DNA of 36,202 nt from Pseudonocardiales bacterium (GCA_003243915.1 QHCC01000135.1:1-36202), one strand, 5' to 3'; positions 8,079 to 16,915 are shown, counted from the first letter of the stretch. Notes: a model not told the origin generated them from the sequence alone. Program-made: numbers and translations.

Positions 8079-8254
8079 GAAAGCAGATTCTCGCAGTGCT
8101 GGTCGCGGGTGAGATCGGGTCCGCCGTTCTCGCCTGGCGCGATCTGGCCCGCAGACCCGACAGCGCGGTCCGGGGCAGCAAGCGGGTGTGGCGCGTCGCG
8201 ATGCTCGCCAATCCCGGCAACTCGCTTGCCTACTGGCTACTCGGCAGACACTGA
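8075..8254 (+). CDS. 59-residue PLDc_N-like small membrane protein
   Basis: This short gene begins at an ATG overlapping the stop of the HTH gene (ATGA), with AAGGAAAGGG at 8058-8067 as ribosome site. The protein starts MRKQILAVLVAGEIGSAVLA, continues WRDLARRPDSAVRGSKRVWR and ends NPGNSLAYWLLGRH. This matches the PLDc_N pattern: helix, RDL-arg-rich loop containing VRG-K, second helix, and a terminal GR motif. It resembles the divergent 68-residue protein at 7226-7432 in architecture. Translational coupling to the regulator indicates co-expression. Function of such stand-alone PLDc_N proteins is unknown. Confidence 0.8.
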   Translation: MRKQILAVLVAGEIGSAVLAWRDLARRPDSAVRGSKRVWRVAMLANPGNSLAYWLLGRH

Positions 8255-8307
8255 CGCATCAGCTGATCCCTATACAAGGCGGGACACCGAGTGGAAGTGG
8301 AGACGTC

Positions 8308-9208
8308 GTGGCTCTGGACTTTGATGGGTTGAGTCGTCGCTACGGCGACGGTGGCGCTGGATGAGTTGTCGTTCACGGTGCCGGCCGGTGAGGTGGTGGG
8401 GTTCCTCGGTCCGAACGGTTCGGGGAAGACAACCACGATGCGGGCGGTGTTCGGCCTCGTCGCGCTCGACTCCGGCAGCGTCCGATGGGACGGTCAGCCC
8501 ATCGATGCCGCGGCGCGCCGCCGCTTCGGGTACATGCCCGAGGAACGGGGCCTGTATCCGGGCATGTTCATCGGCGAACAGTTGCAGTACCTGGCCCGGC
8601 TGCATGGGTTGAGCGCCGCTGATGCCCGCACCGCAACAATGTGCTGGCTGGAGCGTCTCGGCGTGGCTGACCGCGCCAGCAGCAAGGTGGAGACGCTGTC
8701 GCTGGGCAATCAACAGCGGGTGCAGTTGGCGGCGGCGCTGGTGCACGAACCGGAGTTGCTGATCCTGGATGAACCGCTGTCGGGACTGGACCCGGTTGGG
8801 ATCGACGCCGTCAGCGCGGTGTTGACCGAGCAGGCTGCCCAGGGTCGCGGCGTGCTGTTCTCCAGCCACCAGCTCGACCTGGTCGAGGACCTGTGCACTT
8901 CGGTGGCGATCATCGACCACGGCCGGCTGGTGGCCAGCGGCGCGGTGGAGGACCTAACCACGCAGGGCAGCCGCCGGCTCGTGGCCAAGGTCGATGGCGA
9001 TCATGCCGGCGCCTGGGCGCGCGATCTACCCGGTGCGCGGGTGTCGCGGGTCGACGGCGGGGCCGTGCGGCTGGTGCTCGAGGACGACACCGATGCCCAA
9101 GGCATCCTCGCGGCGGCGATGCGGGCCGGCCCGGTACTGCAGTTCGGCTTCGAACGGCGCCGCCTGTCCGAAGTGTTCCGCGAATCGTTGACGACGGTGC
9201 GGACGTGA
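8308..9208 (+). CDS. ABC-2 exporter ATPase (NatA-like), N-terminus out of frame
   Basis: The in-frame body from GTG 8351 (285 residues) has Walker A GPNGSGKTT, signature LSLGNQQR, Walker B LLILDEPLSGLDP and the switch His in SSHQL. The GNQQR signature is typical of Na+/drug NatA-like ATPases. A normal N-terminus is encoded upstream in another frame: GTG 8308 with GGAG at 8299-8302 gives VALDFDGLSRRYGD, including the A-loop Tyr. It then runs out of frame at CGACGGTGGCG (8346-8356). Dropping one G, or adding two bases (GTGGTG), restores RRYGD-V-(V)ALDELSF. Start at 8351 would lack a ribosome site and the A-loop. It partners with the permease at 9205. Confidence 0.8.
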
Positions 9209-10554
9209 GCGCGATGGTTCCCTATCTGATCCTCGCCGCCATCGTGTGCCTGGCTGCCCTGCGGGTGTGGCGCCGCCGCCGACGCGCGGCAACTCCTGAG
9301 ACCACCCTGGCGGCCGTCTCCGTGCCACTCTCGGACCGACTGCACAGTGACGTCGCCCTGGTCGCCGCGCGCGAGATTCGGGAACGCACCCGTGGGCGGG
9401 TGTTCCGGGTCGGGACGATCATCATCCTGCTCGCCGTTGCTGCGGGCATCGTCATCCCCAGCCTGCACCACAACAGCTCCTCCTCCAGCCCCGAACGTGT
9501 CGCAATACTCGGCACCGTCTCAGCGCCGCTACGCGCGTCGATCGTCACCCTCGGCCCGGCCCTGGGCGCCGCCGTGACCGTGGCGAGCGAACCCGACCTG
9601 GCCACCGCCCGACACGACCTGGCCACCGGTCACGTCGACATCGTGCTGAACGGCACGACCGGCATCCTCGTCAACACCTCCCCGAACGCGCAGGACTCCT
9701 CGACCACAACGCAGCTCGCCCAGGCCATGGCGCTGACCATCAGCCTGCAGACCAGCCTGCAAGCCAACGGCCTGACCCCCCAGAGAGCCGCCGCGCTCAC
9801 CCACCCCACGCCGCTGCCCATCACCGGGCTGCACCCCGCCCACAAGCCCCAGGCCGGGCACCCCGTCACCATCTACGGGCTGATCCTGCTGTTCGTCCTA
9901 CTCAGCCAATACGGCACCTGGATCCTGCTCGGCGTCGTCGAGGAGAAATCCAGCCGCGTCGTCGAAGTCCTGCTCGCCACCCTGCGACCCCGCCAACTGC
10001 TGGCCGGCAAAGTCCTCGGAATCGGCCTCGTCGCCCTCCTCCAAGCCTCGCTGATCATGGCCGTGGCGCTCGGCCTTGGCAGCGCAGTCGGCTCCGACCT
10101 GCTCAAGGGCGACAACCCGACCAACGTGCTCGCCACCGTGGTCTGGCTCGTGCTCGGCTACATCTTCTACTGCTGGGTCTATGCCGCGGCCGGATCCCTG
10201 GCCACCCGACAAGAACACATCCAAACCCTCTCCTTCCCCCTGCAGATACCGCTCCTGCTCGGCTACATCACCTCACTGACCGCAATCACCGCAGGCCACG
10301 CCTCCAACTTCGTCCACGTGCTCGCCTACCTCCCCCCGACCGCGCCGTTCGCGATGCCGGTCCTCGTCGCGCTCGGCCAGGTCACCTGGTGGCAATTCCT
10401 GATCGCTGTCCTGCTCAACCTGGCCGCCACTGCGGTTATCGCCCGCCTCGCCGCGACCATCTACGTCCGCGCGATCCTCCGCACTGGACAACGAGTCCGG
10501 CTGCGCGACATCGCCAGGTCCGGCGCCACCATCACGAGCTCTCCCGCAATCTGA
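9205..10554 (+). CDS. ABC-2 type permease (NatB-like) of the exporter
   Basis: A protein of 449 residues from the GTG at 9205, which overlaps the ATPase stop as GTGA. There are two N-terminal membrane helices (about 5-22 and 72-92), then an extracytoplasmic stretch of about 130 residues, then a membrane domain beginning GLILLFVLLSQYGTWILLGV. It contains EEKSSRVVEVLLATLRPRQ, the cytosolic coupling segment characteristic of NatB/ABC-2 permeases. At least five further hydrophobic helices follow. It forms an efflux system with the ATPase at 8308-9208; the substrate is unknown. The reading frame stays open far upstream inside the ATPase gene, but that extension has no membrane-protein character and is rejected. 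Confidence 0.88.
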   Translation: MSAMVPYLILAAIVCLAALRVWRRRRRAATPETTLAAVSVPLSDRLHSDVALVAAREIRERTRGRVFRVGTIIILLAVAAGIVIPSLHHNSSSSSPERVAILGTVSAPLRASIVTLGPALGAAVTVASEPDLATARHDLATGHVDIVLNGTTGILVNTSPNAQDSSTTTQLAQAMALTISLQTSLQANGLTPQRAAALTHPTPLPITGLHPAHKPQAGHPVTIYGLILLFVLLSQYGTWILLGVVEEKSSRVVEVLLATLRPRQLLAGKVLGIGLVALLQASLIMAVALGLGSAVGSDLLKGDNPTNVLATVVWLVLGYIFYCWVYAAAGSLATRQEHIQTLSFPLQIPLLLGYITSLTAITAGHASNFVHVLAYLPPTAPFAMPVLVALGQVTWWQFLIAVLLNLAATAVIARLAATIYVRAILRTGQRVRLRDIARSGATITSSPAI

Positions 10555-10837
10555 TCACCACCCCACGGCGTCGAAACGACGTCTCCGGGCTGCTGTTGCT
10601 TATCGCCCAGGGGCGGCTGGTGCATCCGACGGTGGCGCCGTTCGCCGAGCACTTCCGGCATCCCGACCTCGTGGCGGGGATCGGCGCGTGCGCGAACGCG
10701 GCCAGCCACCCGATTCCGTCGATACCGAGAGGCTGCCCACGAACGAGTAGCGCGCAGATCGATCAGGTAGGCGACGGTTTACTGCTTACCAGTCACGGCG
10801 CGCCGGAGCTCACGGCACGCATCGCAGCGCGCCGAAA
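10555..10837 (+). other. Gap with a possible LysR-type regulator C-terminal remnant
   Basis: No intact gene is seen. One plus-strand frame at about 10579-10695 reads SGLLLLIAQGRLVHPTVAPF and then AEHFRHPDLV. This loosely resembles the C-terminal part of LysR effector domains, without any start or DNA-binding region. A short hairpin CGTCG-AAA-CGACG sits at about 10567-10579 just after the permease stop and could end that operon; it lacks a T tract. The remnant call is tentative. Confidence 0.3.
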
Positions 10838-10869
10838 TATGATGAGCGCGACTATCCACAAGCGAGGAG
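10838..10869 (+). promoter_or_regulatory. Candidate promoter and ribosome site of the CBS-BON gene
   Basis: TATGAT (10838-10843) matches the -10 consensus at five of six positions. Transcription would begin near 10850, leaving a leader of about 27 nt. AGGAG at 10865-10869 precedes the ATG at 10877. No clear -35 is visible, which could mean activator dependence. I did not find a DosR-like palindrome at the matching upstream position. Confidence 0.45.
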
Positions 10870-10876
10870 AACCGCG

Positions 10877-11485
10877 ATGCGGGCACGCGAGATCATGACC
10901 CGGTCGGTCGTTACAGTGCGGAGCGACACCACGGTCCAGCACGCCGCAGCGCTGTTGAGCGAACACGGCATCACATCGGTGCCGGTCCTGGACGAGGACG
11001 ATCGCGTCATTGGAATCCTGAGCGAGGTCGACGTCATCCGCAACCGGATGCCGCACGACCCACGCAGCCACCTGCGGCCCGAAACGCACCAACGGCCTGA
11101 CCCAGGCCACCTAGTGCGCGACGTGATGAACAATATCGTCATCTGCCTGGGCGAGAACGCCGACATCGCCGATCTGGCCGCGTTGATGCTCGACAACAAC
11201 CTCCGCGCGATTCCTATCGTGGACGGCGCGCACCTCGTAGGCATCGTCAGCCGCCGCGATCTGCTTCGCACCCTCATTCGCGATGACGATCTGGTTCGCG
11301 CCGAGGTTGTTCAGCGTCTCGACGATTTCGCTGGCGAGGGCGCCCGGTGGAAGGTTGCCGTCGATGAAGGCGTCGTTCGCATCGCTGGACACTTCGACGA
11401 CGCCTCCCAACGCGAAAGCGTGATGGCGTTAGCTCGGACGGTTCCGGGTGTTCTGCGGGTGCAGACCGATCGGCATCGGTTGTGA
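10877..11485 (+). CDS. CBS-domain pair with C-terminal BON domain
   Basis: A protein of 202 residues. CBS1 (about 8-60) begins IMTRSVVTVRSDTTVQHAA and contains GITSVPVLDEDDRVIGILSE. CBS2 (about 78-135) begins VRDVMNN and contains NNLRAIPIVDGAHLVGIVSR. Residues about 140-202 fold as a BON domain (WKVAVDEGVVRIAGHFDDAS). CBS pairs bind adenosyl ligands such as AMP or ATP. Mycobacterial CBS proteins include the hypoxia-induced Hrp1, though Hrp1 itself lacks BON. It converges on the P-type ATPase gene with only 8 bp between stops and no visible terminator. Its neighbours suggest a stress or energy-state sensor; the target is unknown. Confidence 0.9.
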   Translation: MRAREIMTRSVVTVRSDTTVQHAAALLSEHGITSVPVLDEDDRVIGILSEVDVIRNRMPHDPRSHLRPETHQRPDPGHLVRDVMNNIVICLGENADIADLAALMLDNNLRAIPIVDGAHLVGIVSRRDLLRTLIRDDDLVRAEVVQRLDDFAGEGARWKVAVDEGVVRIAGHFDDASQRESVMALARTVPGVLRVQTDRHRL

Positions 11486-11493
11486 TGTGACGA

Positions 11494-14117
11494 TCAGCGT
11501 TTCGCGGTGCTGAACCGCGCCGCGCGGCGCCGAATCTGCCGGTGCGGGCGCGGTACCTGTTTTCTGACCGGCGCGGGGACGGCGCCGTAGAACAGTCGCT
11601 TGCCGACCTCGATGAGAGCGAGGTAGCCGACGACCATGCCAGCGAGCGCTGCGAAGAACCCGATCGGTAACGGATGGAATCCGAGTGTGTCGGCCAGCGG
11701 CGTCGCGGGCAGCAGCGTACCGGTCGCGACGACTCCCAGCGCGGCTAGCGTCAGTGGCAGGCTCGGGTGGCTGCGGAAGAAGGGGATGCGACGGGTGCGG
11801 ATCGCGAAGATCACCAGCGTCTGGGTGGCGAGCGACTCGACGAACCAACCGGAGCGGAACTGGGCGGGGCCGGAGTGGAACACCCACAGCATGACGCCGA
11901 AGGTGGTGAAGTCGAACACCGAGCTGATCGGGCCGAAGAACATCATGAAACGGCGGATGAACCGGATGTCCCAGTGAGACGGTCGGCGCAACTGTTCCTC
12001 GTCGACGTTGTCGGTGGGTATGGCCAGTTGGCTGGCGTCATACAGCAGATTGTTGAGCAGGATCTGGGAGGGCAGCATCGGCAGGAACTTCAGGAACAAT
12101 GATGCACCGGCGGCGCTGAACATGTTCCCGAAGTTGCTCGACGTGCCCATCAACACGTACTTGATGGTGTTGGCGAAGATCCGGCGCCCCTCGGCCACCC
12201 CGTCGGCGAGCACGTCAAGATCCTTCTCGAGCAGAATGACATCCGCTGCGTCCTTCGCGACATCGGTTCCCGAATCCACCGAGATGCCTACGTCGGCGGC
12301 ATGCAGGGCCAGCGCGTCGTTGACCCCGTCACCGAGGAAGGCGACGTCACCGCCAGTGCGCCGCTGGACGCGCACGATGCGGGCCTTCTGTTCCGGGCCG
12401 ATGCGCGCGAACACCGTGGTCTTCGCGATCGCCGCGGCAAGCTGGTCGTCATCGAGCGCGCCGAGGTCGGCACCGGTCATCGTGCCGCCATCAGTCAAGC
12501 CGAGATCGCGGCACACCTTGACGGCGACGGCCGCGCTGTCGCCGGTCACCACCTTGACGGTGACGCCCAGATCAGCCAGGCGGCGCAGCGCCTGGACCGC
12601 GCCCCGCTTGGGTGCGTCCAGGAAGACGAGCAGCCCGACCAGTATGAGGTCGTGCTCGTCCGCCGCGGTCGGCACCATGAGGTTGGGCGCGGGTCGGGTG
12701 GCTACCGCGACGACCCGGTTGCCCGCAGCGAACTCTGCGTCCAGGGCAGCGCGGGCAGCAGCGGGAACGTCGACGCACCGCTGCAGGACGGTCTCGGGCG
12801 CGCCCTTGGTGACCATCGTCTGAGTGCCCGCCGGGTCGCAGACGACGACAGAGATCATCCGGCGTTCGTGATCGAACGGCAGAAGGCCGGCCTTGCGCCA
12901 AGCTGGCGCCGCCCGCTCGGTGTCCCCGCCGGGGAGTTCCACAACGCCTGATCAAGCGGATTGCCGCCGACCGCACGTCCCTCCTCGACCGCGATCTCAC
13001 ACGCCCGCAGGCCCCATCTCACGACGTCGTCCGCGGTCTGACCTTCCGCAGGAACGGCACGCATAAAGCTGATTCGTCCCTCGGTGAGGGTCCCGGTCTT
13101 GTCGGTGAACAGCACGTCGACGTCTCCGAGGTCTTCGATGCACACCAGCCGCTTGACGAGCACCTTGCGGTGGCTCATCCGCCGAGAACCCGCCGCCAGA
13201 CTTGTGGACACCACCGCCGGCAGCAGTTGGGGAGTGATCCCGACGGCGATGGCCAGCGAGAACAGCAGCGCATCGAGGATCGGTTTGTGCAGCACGACGT
13301 TGGCGATGAAGATGGCCGTCGTCAGTACGGCCGCGACGTAAACCAGAAGCATGGAGAACTGTCGCAAGCCGACCTGGAACTCGGTGTCCAACTGGTGGGT
13401 GCTCAACCCACTCGCGATCTTGCCGAACTCCGTATGCGAACCGGTGGAAACGACGACACCACGCCCACTACCCGCGTGCACGACCGTTCCCATGAGTGCG
13501 CAACAGGTGAGCTCGGCGAGCACGGTGCCCTCAGCTACCGCCGTCGTGTCCTTATCGACCGGTAACGACTCGCCGGTCAGCACCGATTCATCGCATTCGA
13601 GTCCGACGGTCGTGAGCAGACGGATATCAGCGGGCACGATGTCACCGAGGCGCAGCTCGACCACATCACCGGGGACCAGTTCAGTGACGTCGACATCAGT
13701 CGGTCGCCCCCCGCGCACCGCGACCGAACGGTGGTGGATCTGCGAGTGCAACGCCTCGGCCGCCTTCTCGGCCCGGTACTCATTGACGAAACCGAGCCCG
13801 ACCGACACTGCGACAATGATCGCGATGATGACCGCGTCGCTGCGCTCCCCCACGAAATAGGACGCGATCGCAGCGACCACCAGCAGCCCCAGCAGCGGGG
13901 ACCGCAGTTGATGCCAGAGCACCGGCAGGAACCTCGCCCGGTGCGTCGATACCGTGTTCGGCCCCAACTGGACCAGGCGCCGGCGCGCCTCATCCACCGA
14001 CAGCCCGTCGGCGCTAACACCGAGACCACGCAGCACCCGGTGATCCGGCCGCGCCCCAGCGACCGCGACGCCGCCGGCGGCGTCGGCGGTGGCTTGCTTC
14101 ACGGTCGCAACCGTCAC
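11494..14117 (-). pseudogene. MgtA-type Mg2+/cation P-type ATPase interrupted by a -1 frameshift
   Basis: Two overlapping minus-strand frames together encode a complete P3B-like ATPase of about 873 residues. The N-terminal part from GTG 14117 has the actuator motif SVLTGESLPV and the phosphorylation motif LFTDKTGTLTEG (Asp about 339). It continues to GNPLDQALWNSPAG and then leaves frame, ending at 12855. The C-terminal part resumes as GDTERAAPAW with LPFDHERRM, TKGAPETVLQRC, VKVVTGDSAAVAVKVC and AFLGDGVNDALAL, then the last membrane helices. Adding one G to the G4 run (C4 at 12924-12927 on the plus strand) restores one continuous protein through the nucleotide-binding domain. If real, no active pump is made; a sequencing error is equally possible. 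The start codon is the least certain part. Confidence 0.85.
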
Positions 14118-14387
14118 TGCCGGCCCTCTACTCGTCGATACACGCCCTTCATGACAGCACACGCCGGATTGTCCACAGAGTCCAAGGAGCCGATTGGCAC
14201 CCGTACCTTCGCGGAACGCTCGTGCCGCGTTCCTGCGAGCTGGTCGAGCAGGCCTTGCCGATAGGCCTTCGTCAAGGGTAGAGAGGTAGATGGCAGGGCG
14301 ACTCGCGTCCGGCGGATCGCGCGGAACTGGGGCGATGCCACCGCTAGGTTCCACCATCGCGCGCAGAAGTGCTCGCCGCGACGCACC

Positions 14388-14393
14388 TAGAAT
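14388..14393 (+). promoter_or_regulatory. Candidate -10 box for the Acg-like gene
   Basis: TAGAAT lies 17 nt before the ATG at 14411, giving a short leader of about 10 nt. GAGG occurs both at 14395-14398 and directly against the ATG at 14407-14410; the first is better spaced. No -35 is obvious. The 293-bp gap 14118-14410 shows no convincing gene on either strand. Confidence 0.4.
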
Positions 14394-14410
14394 GAGGACG
14401 GCTATCGAGG

Positions 14411-15463
14411 ATGACGCAGCAACTGCCCGACCAGGCCACGCCAGCGGCGGTCCGGGCAGCCGCTCGCTTTGATCTCGCCTCGGTCGAGGCGGCGTTAGCG
14501 GTGGCGGCCCGCGCACCGTCGATCTACAACTCCCAACCCTGGCGCTGGGAGCTAGGGCCAGAGGGGCTGACCCTGCGCGCGGACCGATCACGGCTGCTCG
14601 CCGTCGCTGACCCTGACGGGCACTCCCTGGTGCTCAGCTGCGGTGCGGCTCTGGCTCTGGCTGAGCTGGGTCTGCGCGCAGCTGGCTGGTCCGTCACGGT
14701 CGACCGTCTACCCGAGGCGGTTGATCCTGACTTGCTGGCTCGGTTGCGTCCATTCGAGCGGGTCGAGCCATCCCGCCTCGACGCCGACCGGGTGGCTGCT
14801 GCCTGGCACCGTCACAGCGACCGGCGACCGTTCGCCAAAGGCCCGGTTCCCCCGCACGTTGTCGACCAACTACGGGCCGCGGCCAGCCAGCCGGGCGTGT
14901 ACGCCGACTTCACGGCCGGGCAAGACGACGACTACATCAAGCTGGCAGTCGCAATCTCACAAGCCGACCGTATCGAGCGACACAACGCCGCGTATGTCGA
15001 GGAGTTGACCAGCTGGGTACGTCCTGACACCAGCCATCCCGACGGGGTCGCGGTCACGTCGGTGCCGCATCTCAGCATCGTGCATCCCCGCCACAGCGAC
15101 GTCGCGCTGCGCAACTTCGAGCAGGCAGTCCCGGGAGTACAGCTCATCGATCTCGATGTCGACGAACATCCCCTGCTGGCGATCGTGCTCACCACGTCGT
15201 TTGGCCCGCTCGCCCATCTGCAGGCAGGCGAAGCGATGATGAATCTGATGATCGAGGCTGATTTGCAGGGGCTGGCGACCTGCGCGCTGAGCCAGGCCGT
15301 TGATCTACTGGCCTTCCGCTCGCGGCTGCAAACCGTGATGGGCTGGATGGACCACCCGCAAATGATGCTCCGAATCGGATACCCTGCCGTCGGCGAGCCA
15401 CCGCCTTCCACCGCACGCAGATCCGTCTCCGACGTATTACTCGTCCAAGACCTCGATCACTAG
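14411..15463 (+). CDS. Acg-like FMN-binding nitroreductase-family protein
   Basis: A protein of 350 residues, the usual length for the duplicated nitroreductase fold of the mycobacterial Acg family (Rv2032, Rv3127, Rv3131). Family marks are AARAPSIYNSQPWRWEL near residue 32, the central HSDRRPFAKGPVP, a mid-protein region with HNAAYVEELTSWV, and C-terminal LQAGEAMMNLMIEADLQGLA followed by LRIGYP. Acg proteins bind FMN but are reported to lack normal nitroreductase activity and may store flavin. In mycobacteria they are controlled by DosR under hypoxia. Here the neighbours (CBS-BON, P-type ATPase, USP, GNAT/acyl-CoA synthetase) match that gene set, supporting a dormancy role by analogy. Confidence 0.88.
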   Translation: MTQQLPDQATPAAVRAAARFDLASVEAALAVAARAPSIYNSQPWRWELGPEGLTLRADRSRLLAVADPDGHSLVLSCGAALALAELGLRAAGWSVTVDRLPEAVDPDLLARLRPFERVEPSRLDADRVAAAWHRHSDRRPFAKGPVPPHVVDQLRAAASQPGVYADFTAGQDDDYIKLAVAISQADRIERHNAAYVEELTSWVRPDTSHPDGVAVTSVPHLSIVHPRHSDVALRNFEQAVPGVQLIDLDVDEHPLLAIVLTTSFGPLAHLQAGEAMMNLMIEADLQGLATCALSQAVDLLAFRSRLQTVMGWMDHPQMMLRIGYPAVGEPPPSTARRSVSDVLLVQDLDH

Positions 15464-15489
15464 CGGGCCAAATGCCACGAACTGGCCCG
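15464..15489. terminator. Hairpin after the Acg-like gene
   Basis: CGGGCCA (15464-15470) and TGGCCCG (15483-15489) form a perfect 7-bp stem with a 12-nt loop, starting right after the stop codon. There is no T run. It is a plausible high-GC terminator. Confidence 0.4.
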
Positions 15490-15790
15490 AGAATTGTGGT
15501 CGAAAATTCGCACTCAGGTTCCCTGCTCGTCCTGCCACTCGGCACACCCTGCCGCGTCGTTCCTCGTCGGGGAACCGGAGCCACGGTATGTGCGCAGTGG
15601 CTAGGGCCTCACGCACATGTGAATGCGGGTTGGGGACGAGTGGCCCGGCGACATCAGATGTCGGCGGCGACCACGGCGTCGCCATCGCGTCGAGGGTGCG
15701 CTCGGCCCGCAAACCGCCAGCAGTTGGTCAAAGTGCGAGCGTGGGCTGGAAGGCAGCGAATGGCATTCGGGGTCAAGGCAGGTCAAAGAT
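15490..15790. other. Gene-poor gap with a 15-bp palindrome
   Basis: No gene is convincing on either strand. The stretch contains the perfect palindrome CGACATC-A-GATGTCG at 15649-15663. It is isolated from recognisable promoter elements. Several AGTTGGTCAAAG/GCAGGTCAAAGA-like words occur near 15722 and 15778, upstream of the candidate cytochrome operon promoter. Confidence 0.4.
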
Positions 15791-15808
15791 CCCGCGCGGG
15801 AGTATTCT
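15791..15808 (+). promoter_or_regulatory. Candidate cytochrome-operon promoter with 10-bp GC palindrome
   Basis: CCCGCGCGGG (15791-15800) is a perfect palindrome directly followed by TATTCT (15803-15808), a fair -10 box. Transcription would start near 15815, about 90 nt before the first small reading frame at 15905. Placement of the palindrome in the -35/-10 spacer suggests an operator; no regulator can be assigned. Confidence 0.4.
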
Positions 15809-15904
15809 GACTTCACCGAGGGTATCTCGCACGCTGGCGCCGGTGCCGGCTCGCCCCTGGCGATCGGCGGCCCAACCCTCAGCGGGCCTGGATTGGCGCG
15901 TGAC

Positions 15905-16042
15905 ATGGCGAGCACCGACACTTTCACTTTCTCTGCCGGAACACATCCCCCCGCGGCGACAACCTCGGCAGAATGCGAACTCGGTGCGCACGGGGCACCG
16001 GTCGACGCCGGGACGGAGATCCGACGGGGGCGACCGGCGTGA
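15905..16042 (+). CDS. 45-residue small ORF leading the cytochrome b operon
   Basis: The frame begins MASTDTFTFSAGTHPPAATT, continues SAECELGAHGAPVDAGTEIR and ends RGRPA. The stop codon overlaps the GTG of the next gene (GTGA at 16039-16042), the same overlap style as the larger genes in this window, which is the main reason to believe it. There is no membrane helix and one cysteine. No strong ribosome site precedes the ATG. I do not recognise the family. It could be a leader peptide coupling translation to the cytochrome genes, or a small subunit. Confidence 0.42.
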   Translation: MASTDTFTFSAGTHPPAATTSAECELGAHGAPVDAGTEIRRGRPA

Positions 16043-16224
16043 TCACTGCTGGAGGGCTGTTGTCGGGTCACGCGCATTTTCTGCATTGGGGGGTGGTGCA
16101 GATTTCGCTGGCGAATCTCCTCGTGATCGTGATGATGGCTGTGCTGTTCCTGCTCGCCGTGATAATCCCCTTCCCGCACGCTCAGCACTCTGCGGTAGAG
16201 CAGGAGCAGGCCGATGACCACTAA
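16039..16224 (+). CDS. 61-residue single-helix membrane protein of the cytochrome b operon
   Basis: From GTG 16039 the protein has a short N-terminus with several histidines (SGHAHFLHWGVVQISLA), one long hydrophobic helix (about residues 20-44, containing NLLVIVMMAVLFLLAVII) and a charged tail. A G-rich stretch at 16025-16031 may serve as ribosome site. Its 3' end overlaps the cytochrome b gene by 11 bp, so the two are probably co-translated. Small single-helix subunits are common in cytochrome bc/b6f and oxidase complexes. I do not recognise the family; a small subunit of the complex encoded next door is the natural inference. Confidence 0.72.
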   Translation: MITAGGLLSGHAHFLHWGVVQISLANLLVIVMMAVLFLLAVIIPFPHAQHSAVEQEQADDH

Positions 16225-16915
16225 CCAGCCCGACCCGCGGAGCTGGACGGTACGACTGCGTACCAGGCTGGCCCGGACGGTGCCCGCGGGCCAGCTGTTG
16301 CCCGACCGTCAACCCGCCTACGTGCGTTCGTGGATCTACGTCTTCGGGGTCGCCAGCCTGGCGGCATTCGTCTACGTCATCGCGTCGGGTCTGGTCCTCT
16401 CGCTCAAGGGTTCGGCCTGGTGGCACACGTCATCGGCCGGTCATTTCGTCAACTCCACGCACCTGTGGAGTGTCGAGTTGTTTTTCATGTTCATGGTCAT
16501 TCACCTGTGGGGCAAGTTCTTCATGGCCGCGTGGCGGGGCCGCCGTGCGCTGACCTGGATCACCGGGGCGGTTGCGTTCATCGGCTCGGTCGGTACCGCG
16601 TTCACCGGCTATCTTTCGCAGTCGAACTTCGACTCCCAATGGACCGCCGGGCAGGCAAAAGACGGCCTCAACGCGGTGGGCATCGGCTCGGTGTTCAATG
16701 TCCTGAATACCGGGCAGATGCTGCTGTGGCATGTGATGCTGCTGCCGCTGGTGCTCGGTGTCCTGATCGTGCTGCACATCGTTTTGGTTCGCAGGCATGG
16801 TGTTGTGCCGCCCTTTGACGCAATCCCGCCAGATCGCGACCACGCTGAGGTAACCGGGCCGCCCGGGGCGGATGACGCGCTGAGCCCGGAACCTGTCGCA
16901 CCTGTGCTGCGATGA
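16214..16915 (+). CDS. Di-haem cytochrome b, b6-like N-terminal domain protein
   Basis: A protein of 233 residues with four predicted membrane helices, corresponding to the haem-bearing N-terminal half of cytochrome b. Candidate haem ligands are His83 and His97 (STHLWSVELF, VIHLWGKFF; spacing 14) and His173 and His188 (LLWHVMLL, VLHIVLVRRHG; spacing 15). The 14/15 pattern is that of cytochrome b6 rather than mitochondrial cytochrome b (14/14). GYLSQSNFDSQWTAGQAKDG lies between helices C and D near the quinol-site region. It overlaps both neighbours. Such proteins pass electrons between menaquinol and a partner. No Rieske protein or CxxCH cytochrome c is encoded in this window, so the electron partner is unknown. 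Confidence 0.88.
   Translation: MTTNQPDPRSWTVRLRTRLARTVPAGQLLPDRQPAYVRSWIYVFGVASLAAFVYVIASGLVLSLKGSAWWHTSSAGHFVNSTHLWSVELFFMFMVIHLWGKFFMAAWRGRRALTWITGAVAFIGSVGTAFTGYLSQSNFDSQWTAGQAKDGLNAVGIGSVFNVLNTGQMLLWHVMLLPLVLGVLIVLHIVLVRRHGVVPPFDAIPPDRDHAEVTGPPGADDALSPEPVAPVLR

Noticed and set aside
8893-9204. N-terminal extension of the permease frame
   Set aside because: It overlaps the ABC ATPase coding region and reads as a low-complexity shadow; the GTGA overlap at 9205 is a natural start.
14118-14386. Possible 90-residue minus-strand gene upstream of mgtA
   Set aside because: No recognisable domain, no ribosome site, and it overlaps the probable mgtA start region.
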